A stretch of 5,617 bases of DNA from Pirellulales bacterium (GTDB lineage: Bacteria; Planctomycetota; Planctomycetia; Pirellulales; Thermoguttaceae), in the NCBI GenBank assembly GCA_030605745.1, contig JAUWHT010000225.1:1-5617 (forward strand), given 5' to 3'. The notes under the pieces were generated by a model. The model saw nothing but the letters and a program-made list of their open reading frames with translations. It was not told where the DNA came from and did not search any database. This document shows, piece after piece, positions 1-5,446 of the stretch. The translations under genes and the position numbers were made by a program. Every line of letters starts with the position of its first letter. The first letter of the stretch is position 1.

Positions 1-135
1 TCGGATGTCGGGCTGCAGGTGCCGATCAATAATTCCAGCCACCCCGGCCCGTTCCAACAGCGGGACAGTCAGCGCGAGATTTCCGGCATTGCATCCCCAT
101 GCCGCTTTCGTATTTTCCAGCCATCGAAGCCTCAT
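1..135 (-). CDS. Partial transposase-like protein, N-terminus only (cut by window edge)
   Basis: A leftward reading frame open to the window edge gives 45 residues from an ATG at 135. The segment with GNLALTVPLLERAGVAGIID (residues 18-37) followed by RHLQPDIR resembles the N-terminal region of IS1634-like/DUF4277 transposases, where a short pattern of the type 'lvapllerlGladiID.hlp.d' precedes the helix-turn-helix part. That resemblance is from memory of the family, and the catalytic domain lies outside the window. The ATG has no Shine-Dalgarno sequence. An in-frame TTG at 171 does have AGG five bases upstream and would add 12 residues, and a stop lies just beyond it. No terminal inverted repeat of an insertion sequence could be recognised between 136 and 325. 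It could instead be an unrelated hypothetical protein. Confidence 0.4.
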   Translation of the reverse strand, partial: MRLRWLENTKAAWGCNAGNLALTVPLLERAGVAGIIDRHLQPDIR

Positions 136-275
136 GCGGCCAATTATGCCGTAAAAGGCTCCATAGCGCAAGCTTACCTATTTTAACATTTATTGGATTT
201 TCAACCTTTTTTTCGCCCCGGCCGCCCAGTTCCCAACCACCATCGTCTTAGCAGAAAAAACAACCTGCGGAAAAT

Positions 276-297
276 CGGGCAAGCCCAGCGGCTAAAC
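276..297. repeat. Half-copy of dispersed palindromic repeat
   Basis: This 22-base stretch (CGGGCAAGCCC, then A, then GCGGCTAAAC) matches the right arm of the inverted repeat at 4769-4790 with a single mismatch (A at 287 in place of G). No matching left arm is visible nearby, so it is a solo half. It lies 28 bases beyond the kdsB stop codon. Read on the minus strand it contains GGGCTTGCCC followed by ATTTT, but the loop would be only two bases, so it is not a convincing terminator. The rest of 136-325 is A/T-rich with poly-T tracts and holds no gene that I can support. Confidence 0.7.
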
Positions 298-325
298 TTA
301 ATCTATCATACTCGAAAGCATTGAT

Positions 326-1099
326 CTATAGCCGACGCCCGCCGTATCTCTCGACAAACGCCCGGTAGTCGTCCGGGGTGTCAATGCCGAAGGTCGGCTC
401 GTCGACAACCCCGACCAGGATGGGGTAACCAGCCTCCAGAACCCGCAGTTGTTCGAGCCCTTCGATCTTCTCCAGTTCAGACTGCGGCATTTGGGCAAGC
501 TGCAAGAGAAACTCGCGCCGATAAGCGTACAGGCCGACGTGCTGATAGAAATAGGGCGGCTGGTGCGACAACAGTGCGTCATCCCACTGCCGGGCGTGCG
601 GGATCGGGCTGCGGCTGAAATACAGCGCCCGGCCGCGGTGGTCGAACACCACCTTCACGCACGCCGGGTCTTCAAGCTGCCGCCGGCTGCGGATCGGCAC
701 CGCGAGGGTCGACATCACCGCGCCGGGATCCTCCTCCAGGAGTTCGATAGCCAGATCGATCGACCGGCCGGACAACTCTGGCTCATCGCCCTGGACGTTG
801 ACGATAATATCAACGTCGTCGAGCCGCCGGGCAAGCTGAGCCACGCGATCGGTCCCGCTGGCCGCATTTGGATCGGTCATTTCGGCCCGGCCGCCGAAGG
901 ACCGGACCTCGTCGAGGATATCCGGATGATCGGTAGCCACGCAGATCCCCGCCGGCCGCCGGGCCTGCCCAGCCGCTTCATAAGTGTGCTGGATCAGCGA
1001 CTTGCCCGTGCTCTTAAGCAGCAGTTTCCGCGGCAGCCGGGTCGAGGCGAGCCGGGCAGGAATGATAATATGACTTGTGCAGCGAAACTGGCTATCCAC
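326..1099 (-). CDS. kdsB: 3-deoxy-manno-octulosonate cytidylyltransferase (CMP-KDO synthetase)
   Basis: This cytoplasmic enzyme activates KDO with CTP to give CMP-KDO and pyrophosphate, the sugar donor for the inner core of lipopolysaccharide. The 257-residue length fits the family (about 250). Visible hallmarks, in order, are the nucleotide-binding signature IIPARLASTRLPRK (residues 12-25), ATDHPD (55-60), SGTDR (81-85), VNVQGDEPEL with its metal/CTP-binding Asp (100-109), ALYFSRSPIP (158-167), HVGLYAYR (187-194), EGLEQLRVLE (213-222) and FGIDTPDD with the second conserved Asp (237-244). The start is GTG at 1099. It is preceded by GAAGGG seven bases upstream, and the next in-frame ATG would delete the active-site N-terminus. 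No kdsA or other LPS gene is adjacent. A tRNA gene diverges from it 58 bases away. The gene appears intact. Confidence 0.96.
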   Translation of the reverse strand: MDSQFRCTSHIIIPARLASTRLPRKLLLKSTGKSLIQHTYEAAGQARRPAGICVATDHPDILDEVRSFGGRAEMTDPNAASGTDRVAQLARRLDDVDIIVNVQGDEPELSGRSIDLAIELLEEDPGAVMSTLAVPIRSRRQLEDPACVKVVFDHRGRALYFSRSPIPHARQWDDALLSHQPPYFYQHVGLYAYRREFLLQLAQMPQSELEKIEGLEQLRVLEAGYPILVGVVDEPTFGIDTPDDYRAFVERYGGRRL

Positions 1100-1106
1100 T
1101 CCCCAA

Positions 1107-1112
1107 CCCTTC
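1107..1112 (-). promoter_or_regulatory. Ribosome binding site of kdsB supporting the GTG start
   Basis: On the minus strand this reads GAAGGG, seven bases before the GTG at 1099. It decides the start, because no ATG is available before the catalytic signature. Confidence 0.55.
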
Positions 1113-1157
1113 CCAATTCATCCTCGATCATTCATACTTCAGCATGGATGTACACAA

Positions 1158-1231
<74 letters not shown>

Positions 1232-1256
1232 CTTTCCGTATTCTCTATGGCAAATC

Positions 1257-2732
1257 CTACCAGTTCAGACCGGACTGCCGGCCGCGGGTGGACTTGTCCA
1301 GCCCGCCTTTGAGCGGCTTGTCGGGCTTCTTGTGTTTGGCTGTTCTGGCGGGCGGCGGTTCGATCTGTTCGTCTTTTCCGGCCGGTTCCGGTTCGCCTGC
1401 CGTGTGTTTCATCGAGAGGCTTATCCGCTGCGCTTCGGAATCCACCGATAGGATGAGGACTTCGACCTTGTCGCCCTGGTGGACCACGTCACTAGTTTGC
1501 CGCACGGGACGATGCGAGAGTTCGGAGATGTGGACCAGCCCTTCGATGCTCGGCTCCAACTCGACAAACGCGCCGAACTTCATCAGCGAGGTGACCGTTC
1601 CTTGGACCAGGCTGTTGACCGGGTACTTGGCAGCCGCGGTCTCCCAGGGGTTTTCCAGCATGTCGCGATAGCCGAAGCTGATCTTGCCGGCGGCACGGTC
1701 GATCTTTTCGATCTTCACTTTAATCCTTTGGCCTTCGGCCAGCACGTCGCTGGGGTGGTTGATCCGTCCCCAGGCGAGTTGGCTGACGTGCAACAGTCCG
1801 TCGATCCCGCCGATATCGACGAATGCCCCGAAATTGACCAGTCTGCGGACCACGCCTTCGTGTACTTGGTCCGGCTGGAGCGAGGCGAGGAGTTTTTCTC
1901 TGGCTTCTTCTTTTTCGCGCTCCAGTACAGCACGGCGGCTGAGCACCAGGTTGCGTCGCTCGGGGTTGGTTTCGGTAACCAGGCAGGTGAACTTCTGGTC
2001 GACGAACTCGGCCAGGTTTTCTACCCGGTACAGCGAGACCTGGCTTATTGGTATGAAGCCCCGCAGATGGTTCACCTCGCACTCCAGTCCGCCGGCGTTG
2101 TGGCCTGTGATACGGGCTTCGACCAGCATTCCCTCGCTCAGGTCGGCCCAGTCGTCGACCTCCACGGCAGCGTCGGGGATCGACAAGTCGTACAGTCCGT
2201 CGTCGGGATTGAATCGCCGGACGATCACTTCCAGCGTGGTTCCCGGTTCGGGCGGTTCGGCAAATTGCTTCAGCGAGACGCAACCTTGCTCGCGGCCGCC
2301 CAGTTCGACGAACACGTCGTCGCGGTGCACCGCCACTACCCGGCCTGTGTGCTGCGATTCGGGCTCCAACTGTGGCTGAGCGGTGAGTGAATCGCCGCCG
2401 GTCATCAGTTCGTCCAGTGGGGTGTCGCCCAAGGCCTCGTTGAGTTCTTGCTCCAGGTCGGGTGGCAGCTCGTCGCGGATACTCGGCGGTGGGAAGGTCC
2501 CAGCCGGGATCGGTTCGGCCGGCGGTTCGGGTTCGCCGAGCGATTTTCCTCCTCCGCCGGCTTCCGCTTTTTTGACTCCTGCTTCCTGCTCGGCGTCGGG
2601 TTCCGGCAGGGGGATCCAATCGCGGGGTTGCTTGGCCTGGTAGGCCGCCGGGTCCCGCTGCGAGCCGATCAAGATGCGACGCCGAGGAGGCTTTGAGTTC
2701 GGATCGGACTGGTCGCCAGTTGGTTGGGCCAT
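1257..2732 (-). CDS. S1 RNA-binding domain protein with four S1 repeats, ribosomal protein S1-like
   Basis: The predicted 491-residue protein begins with about 125 residues of low-complexity, proline-, glutamate- and glycine-rich sequence, then has four S1 (OB-fold) domains at roughly 126-186 (degenerate), 200-268, 289-356 and 374-443, and a basic tail (464-485). Domains 3 and 4 carry classic signatures: NFGAFVDIGGIDGLLHVSQL (300-319), and KFGAFVELEPSIEGLVHISE (385-404). The charged helix after domain 2 (LSRRAVLEREKEEAREKLL) and the NPWETAAAKYPV linker are as in bacterial ribosomal protein S1, which binds mRNA during translation initiation. Whether this is the housekeeping S1 or a paralogue cannot be told here, so no symbol is given. 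ATG at 2732 is preferred. An in-frame TTG at 2768, seven bases after AAAAAGGGG, would add LSDSDPSEPAEN and is a real alternative. The open frame further upstream crosses a dispersed repeat and is unlikely to be coding. Confidence 0.88.
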   Translation of the reverse strand: MAQPTGDQSDPNSKPPRRRILIGSQRDPAAYQAKQPRDWIPLPEPDAEQEAGVKKAEAGGGGKSLGEPEPPAEPIPAGTFPPPSIRDELPPDLEQELNEALGDTPLDELMTGGDSLTAQPQLEPESQHTGRVVAVHRDDVFVELGGREQGCVSLKQFAEPPEPGTTLEVIVRRFNPDDGLYDLSIPDAAVEVDDWADLSEGMLVEARITGHNAGGLECEVNHLRGFIPISQVSLYRVENLAEFVDQKFTCLVTETNPERRNLVLSRRAVLEREKEEAREKLLASLQPDQVHEGVVRRLVNFGAFVDIGGIDGLLHVSQLAWGRINHPSDVLAEGQRIKVKIEKIDRAAGKISFGYRDMLENPWETAAAKYPVNSLVQGTVTSLMKFGAFVELEPSIEGLVHISELSHRPVRQTSDVVHQGDKVEVLILSVDSEAQRISLSMKHTAGEPEPAGKDEQIEPPPARTAKHKKPDKPLKGGLDKSTRGRQSGLNW

Positions 2733-2784
2733 GTTCTCGGCCGGTTCGCTCGGGTCGCTGTCGCTCAACCGATGTCCCCTTTTT

Positions 2785-2831
2785 GGAGCGCGGGCATCTT
2801 GCCCGCATAGTGCGGCCGGGACGGCCACACT
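2785..2831. repeat. Two-hairpin dispersed intergenic repeat
   Basis: Two perfect or near-perfect hairpins stand side by side. The first is GCGGGCA-TCT-TGCCCGC at 2790-2806. The second has outer arms GTG/CAC (2810-2812, 2828-2830), one C-A mismatch, then GGCCG-GGA-CGGCC at 2814-2826. From memory, sequences of this style (GAGCGCGGGCATCTTGCCCGC followed by a GCCGGGACGGC motif) recur between genes in planctomycete genomes and produce a spurious 'GQDARAP' or 'AGKMPAL' peptide when translated; that peptide is indeed present in the extended frames here. It lies just upstream of the S1 gene start, so it would be in that gene's leader or promoter region. No T-run follows either hairpin, so I do not call a terminator. 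Confidence 0.65.
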
Positions 2832-2869
2832 CCATACAATCTTAACCAGCCCACAACCAGTCTGACACC

Positions 2870-2891
2870 CCCCTCTTTCGGGGCGAGAGGG
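2870..2891. other. Small inverted repeat between divergent genes
   Basis: CCCTCT at 2871-2876 pairs with AGAGGG at 2886-2891 around a nine-base loop; an alternative fold pairs CCCC (2870-2873) with GGGG (2880-2883). It sits between the divergent S1 and zinc-ribbon genes, so it could be a regulatory site or leader hairpin. There is no direct evidence of function. Confidence 0.3.
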
Positions 2892-2903
2892 TCTGTGGAA
2901 CCG

Positions 2904-2933
2904 TTGGACAAATGGCCAATTGTTGGGCACAAT
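2904..2933 (+). promoter_or_regulatory. Possible sigma-70-like promoter for the zinc-ribbon gene
   Basis: TTGGAC (2904-2909) and CACAAT (2928-2933) are 18 bases apart. The expected transcription start, about seven bases downstream, falls on or next to the ATG at 2940, which would make a leaderless mRNA. This matches the lack of a Shine-Dalgarno sequence before that ATG. The boxes are only moderate matches, so this is inference. Confidence 0.3.
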
Positions 2934-2939
2934 ACAGTA

Positions 2940-3416
2940 ATGATGTTCCAATTCCTTTGTCCGCAAGGGCACCTGCTCGAAGGCGAGGAGTCGCAGGCGG
3001 GCCGGCGGTTTAAGTGCCCACACTGTGCGACGGAGTTCGTGATTCCACAGCCGGCGTCACTTCCTGGCGTCGATACCGGCGAAGTCTCCACTGGTGGCAC
3101 GGCACCAACAGAGGAGGCGCCACAGTTCGATCTGACCGGCACCGGCCAGCAGAGCATTGTGCACATTTCCTGCCCGAACGGCCATGTCCTGGGAACCCCC
3201 CGCGAAATGCTGGGCCAGGACGCGATGTGCCCGTTCTGCAAGGTCCAGTTCCGCTTGCGACTGGAAGACAGCCGGGAGTACCGCCGGCAACAGGCCGAGG
3301 AGCGAGCCCGGCGTGAGCAGAAGATCGCCAAGGCCTGGATGCAGTGGTCCATTGTCGCGGCAGTTGTTGTCGTGCTCGGCGTGATCCTGCTGCTGGCGGT
3401 TGCATTTTCGGGGTAA
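2940..3416 (+). CDS. Tandem zinc-ribbon protein with C-terminal membrane anchor
   Basis: The protein of 158 residues contains two zinc-ribbon-like units with identical spacing, C-x3-H-x14-C-x2-C: C7, H11, C26, C29 and C78, H82, C97, C100. Between them is a T/G/P-rich linker (38-72). After the second unit comes a highly charged Arg/Glu/Gln segment (109-131), probably helical, and then a single hydrophobic segment (about 137-156) ending two residues from the C-terminus, so the protein is predicted to be tail-anchored with both zinc units in the cytoplasm. Small proteins of this build are common and mostly uncharacterised in planctomycetes; the specific function is unknown. ATG at 2940 (or 2943) is chosen because the first cysteine normally lies a few residues from the start. 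A GTG at 2895, four bases after GAGAGG, would add 15 residues. A ThuA-domain gene follows after 45 bases and may be co-transcribed. Confidence 0.82.
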   Translation: MMFQFLCPQGHLLEGEESQAGRRFKCPHCATEFVIPQPASLPGVDTGEVSTGGTAPTEEAPQFDLTGTGQQSIVHISCPNGHVLGTPREMLGQDAMCPFCKVQFRLRLEDSREYRRQQAEERARREQKIAKAWMQWSIVAAVVVVLGVILLLAVAFSG

Positions 3417-3447
3417 CTACTTTTACCACTAACTGTTCCTTCATTAC

Positions 3448-3453
3448 AAGGAG
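3448..3453 (+). promoter_or_regulatory. Ribosome binding site of the ThuA-domain gene
   Basis: AAGGAG lies eight bases before the ATG at 3462. A second AAGGAG (3470-3475) lies only four bases before the in-frame ATG at 3480. The better spacing favours the first start. Confidence 0.65.
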
Positions 3454-3461
3454 TCACACTG

Positions 3462-4472
3462 ATGTTCGTAAGGAGTTCTATGTCTTGGACGTTGATAATC
3501 CTATGGCTGAGTTGTCTGTTGGGAAACCAGGCAAGGGCCGATAATCCTTGGGTCGTCTTCGAAGGCAAGGACGGCCCGGGCGGGGGCAGACATATCGTTT
3601 TCGTCACCGGCGACGAGGAGTACCGCTCGGAAGACTCGATGCCGCAGCTTGCAAAGATCCTGGCCGTGCACCACGGTTTCAAGTGCACGGTGCTGTTTGC
3701 CGTCAATAAGGAAACCGGCCAGATCGATCCCCTGACGGTCGACAACATCCCCGGTCTGGAAGCCCTCGGAACGGCCGACATGATGGTGCTTTTCCTCCGT
3801 TTCCGTGAACTGCCCGATGAGCAGATGAAACAGATTGTCGACTACACCGACTCCGGCAGGCCGATCATGGGATTGAGAACGTCAACGCATGCATTTTATT
3901 ACAGGAAACACAAAGACAGTCCATACGCCAAATACAGTTTCCGAGACAACCGGTTCAAAGGCGGCTACGGACGTCAAGTCTTGGGCGAGACCTGGATCAA
4001 CCACTACGGACATCACCAGAAAGAAAGCACACGTGGACTCGTCGCTCAGGGTATGAAAAATCATCCTATTGTCAAAGGTGTTGAAGATATCTGGGGGGAA
4101 TCCGACGTCTACGGCATCACAACCCTAAGCGGCGACAGCAAGCCGCTGATCATGGGACAAGTCCTCGCGGGGATGGATCCGAAAGACGAACCCAACCCAG
4201 ACAAGAAGCTCGTGCCCGTGGCTTGGCTAAAAACCTATACGGGCACACAAGGAAAACCTTCTCGCGTTTTCGCCGCCACCATGGGCCACGCGTTCGATTT
4301 GAACAGTGAAGGATTCCGCCGGCTGCTGGTCAACGGCTGCTACTGGTGCATGGGCATGGAAGACAAGATCCCGACCAAGAGCAAGGTCGATTTCGTCGGC
4401 CGGTACGATCCCAACAGGATCGGGTACGGCGGGTACAAGAAAGGGCTCAAGCCCGCCGATCACAAGCTCTGA
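3462..4472 (+). CDS. Exported ThuA-domain protein (trehalose-utilisation-like, class I amidotransferase-like fold)
   Basis: The predicted protein has 336 residues. Residues 1-26 form a signal peptide: Arg4, a hydrophobic core LIILWLSCLLG (11-21) and an AxA-type site, ARA, before D27. Cys18 lacks a proper lipobox, so secretion to the periplasm or beyond without lipidation is likely. The rest matches the ThuA family: HIVFVTGDEEYRSED (44-58), a Rossmann-like strand ADMMVLFLRFRELPDEQ (105-121), SGRPIMGLRTSTHAF (131-145), ETWINHYGHH (176-185), HPIVKGV (201-207), VPVAWLKTY (251-259) and RVFAATMGHAFDLNSEGFRRLLVNGCYW (268-295, conserved C-terminal part). ThuA proteins are implicated in sugar metabolism, but their reaction is generally not established, and planctomycetes carry many secreted copies, so the substrate is unknown. 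The gene appears complete. A repeat cluster follows its stop codon. Confidence 0.9.
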   Translation: MFVRSSMSWTLIILWLSCLLGNQARADNPWVVFEGKDGPGGGRHIVFVTGDEEYRSEDSMPQLAKILAVHHGFKCTVLFAVNKETGQIDPLTVDNIPGLEALGTADMMVLFLRFRELPDEQMKQIVDYTDSGRPIMGLRTSTHAFYYRKHKDSPYAKYSFRDNRFKGGYGRQVLGETWINHYGHHQKESTRGLVAQGMKNHPIVKGVEDIWGESDVYGITTLSGDSKPLIMGQVLAGMDPKDEPNPDKKLVPVAWLKTYTGTQGKPSRVFAATMGHAFDLNSEGFRRLLVNGCYWCMGMEDKIPTKSKVDFVGRYDPNRIGYGGYKKGLKPADHKL

Positions 4473-4511
4473 GCAGTCCCCATCAACACGGAACCGGCTG
4501 TTGACCAGCAG

Positions 4512-4608
4512 TAGCCGGGACGCAACGCGTCGCGGGGACCGCTTGACAATAGCCGGGACTGGGCACGTCGCGGGGACCCGCCCACGGGACGTTGTCCCCC
4601 GGCTATTG
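4512..4608. repeat. Composite direct and inverted repeat downstream of the ThuA gene
   Basis: Two 29-base direct copies, at 4512-4540 and 4550-4578, both start TAGCCGGGAC and end CGTCGCGGGGACC; they agree at 24 of 29 positions and repeat with a 38-base period. A third part, 4586-4608, is partly inverted: CAATAGCCGGG (4547-4557) is perfectly complementary to CCCGGCTATTG (4598-4608), giving an 11-base stem around an internally self-complementary 40-base loop (GGGGAC 4572-4577 with GTCCCC 4594-4599). It looks like a REP/BIME-type or small non-autonomous element. A long RNA hairpin here could also end or protect the ThuA transcript, but there is no T-run. Confidence 0.7.
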
Positions 4609-4633
4609 ATGATGGTAGATGCCAATTGCAAAG

Positions 4634-4662
4634 TTGACCCCGAAAGGGTATCGTGGTAAGAT
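4634..4662 (+). promoter_or_regulatory. Sigma-70-like promoter candidate for the tetR gene
   Basis: TTGACC (4634-4639) and TAAGAT (4657-4662) are separated by exactly 17 bases, matching the -35 and -10 consensus at five and four of six positions. The predicted start of transcription, about 4669, falls inside the palindrome at 4667-4686, and the leader to the ATG at 4814 would be about 145 bases. Confidence 0.45.
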
Positions 4663-4666
4663 TGAA

Positions 4667-4686
4667 TGGACGGACGAGTCCGTCCA
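4667..4686. promoter_or_regulatory. Palindrome, candidate TetR-family operator
   Basis: TGGACGGACGAGTCCGTCCA has two perfect nine-base arms around a two-base centre. Its size suits a TetR-family dimer site, and it overlaps the predicted transcription start of the promoter just upstream, a usual position for autorepression. A role as an RNA hairpin at the 5' end of the transcript is the alternative. That the downstream TetR protein binds here is inference. Confidence 0.4.
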
Positions 4687-4707
4687 CGGTTTGCTATGTT
4701 GACCCAA

Positions 4708-4789
4708 TTTAGCCGCCGGGCTTGCCCGCGCGTTGTTTGACGGCCAATTCACTCCGGGACTCACGCGCCGGGCAAGCCCGGCGGCTAAA
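4708..4789. repeat. Long inverted repeat (REP/MITE-like) in the tetR leader
   Basis: The left arm 4708-4728 (TTTAGCCGCC, then GGGCTTGCCCG) is the exact reverse complement of the right arm 4769-4789. The stem extends five further pairs inward (4729-4733 with 4763-4767) past a single bulged base at 4768, leaving a 29-base loop (4734-4762). The right arm recurs with one mismatch at 276-297, so it belongs to a family present more than once in 5.6 kb. The element ends 24 bases before the tetR ATG, between its candidate promoter and its start codon. Confidence 0.85.
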
Positions 4790-4813
4790 CGATCCGCCCG
4801 CACCAAACTCACC

Positions 4814-5446
4814 ATGACCGGTCGAAATGAAACTGCCTCCGAGAGCCCGGAAAAACGCCGGGCGATCCTCGAACAGGCCATCCGCACCTTTGCTGAGGTT
4901 GGCTTCCGCAGCACCGACGTACAGGTGATTGCCGATCGGGCGGGCGTCGGAAAGGGGACCGTCTATCGCTACTTTGGGAACAAGGAAGAGCTATTCTGGG
5001 CCACGACCTTCGAAGTCCTCGAGCGGCTCGAGCGGCACATGTTTGCGGCCATGGAAGGGATCGAGGGCGCGAGGGCCAAGCTGCGGGCGGCCGGGCTGGC
5101 GCATGCCGGCTTTCTCGACGCCGATCCGCAGTACCTAGAGATATTCGTCCAGGACCGGGCCGAGTTCCGCGGCTCGCACCCCGAGTCGCACCAGCGGTAC
5201 CACGAGAAACTGATCGCCCGCTTCGTTGAGATTATCGAGCAGGGAATCGCCGACGGGGAGCTTCGTCCGGTCGATGCCCGCGAGACGGTTCTCTCCTTCT
5301 GGGGCCTGCTTTACGGCAGCGTGGTCCACAGTTGCTACGCGGTGCACAACTACACCCTAACGGAACTGACTCGACACTCGGTCGACATCTTCCTCAAGGG
5401 CATTCGCGCAGAAGTTCCGCAATACGAGAAGGAGCACATGAAATGA
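4814..5446 (+). CDS. TetR/AcrR-family transcriptional regulator
   Basis: The predicted protein has 210 residues, a normal TetR length. The N-terminal DNA-binding domain covers roughly residues 14-61: KRRAILEQAIRTFAEVGF, then the helix-turn-helix core with VIADRAGVGKGTVYRYFGNK (38-57) and EELF. The remaining helical part (62-210) is the ligand-binding and dimerisation domain, too variable to indicate the effector. Regulators of this type usually repress a neighbouring efflux or enzyme operon, and often themselves. The ATG at 4814 is chosen although it has no Shine-Dalgarno sequence, because the next upstream in-frame start (TTG 4733) lies within the inverted repeat. The stop overlaps the ATG of a small frame as ATGA, with AAGGAG placed correctly for that second start, which suggests translational coupling to a once longer target gene. 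Confidence 0.93.
   Translation: MTGRNETASESPEKRRAILEQAIRTFAEVGFRSTDVQVIADRAGVGKGTVYRYFGNKEELFWATTFEVLERLERHMFAAMEGIEGARAKLRAAGLAHAGFLDADPQYLEIFVQDRAEFRGSHPESHQRYHEKLIARFVEIIEQGIADGELRPVDARETVLSFWGLLYGSVVHSCYAVHNYTLTELTRHSVDIFLKGIRAEVPQYEKEHMK

Noticed and set aside
1100..1157. Promoters for kdsB and the tRNA in the 58-base divergent gap
   Set aside because: Possible -10-like stretches (TATGAA on the minus strand, CATACT on the plus strand) lack convincing -35 partners at proper spacing.
1479..2390. Long rightward frames opposite the S1 gene (also 1684-2379), and the leftward frame 1720-2835
   Set aside because: High-GC codon bias leaves other frames open; the S1 frame has clear repeated domains and these do not.
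2733..3023. N-terminal extension of the S1 protein by up to 97 residues
   Set aside because: The extension translates a dispersed repeat and crosses the divergent zinc-ribbon gene; it is best seen as open by chance.
2765..3781. Leftward 338-codon frame across the zinc-ribbon and ThuA genes
   Set aside because: It overlaps two well-supported genes and a non-coding repeat on the other strand, with cysteine/serine-rich, unrecognisable translation.
4227..4631. Leftward and rightward frames across the ThuA 3' end and the repeats (also 4306-4659, 4603-4914)
   Set aside because: They run through palindromic repeats and out of frame with ThuA or TetR; no ribosome site or domain is visible.
4667..4686. 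Rho-independent terminator or hammerhead-like ribozyme at the palindrome
   Set aside because: No T-run follows the stem, and the conserved hammerhead core (CUGANGA ... GAAA) is absent.
4512..4789. CRISPR array
   Set aside because: Only two diverged direct copies with a nine-base gap, plus inverted repeats of a different sequence; there are no regular spacers and no cas genes.
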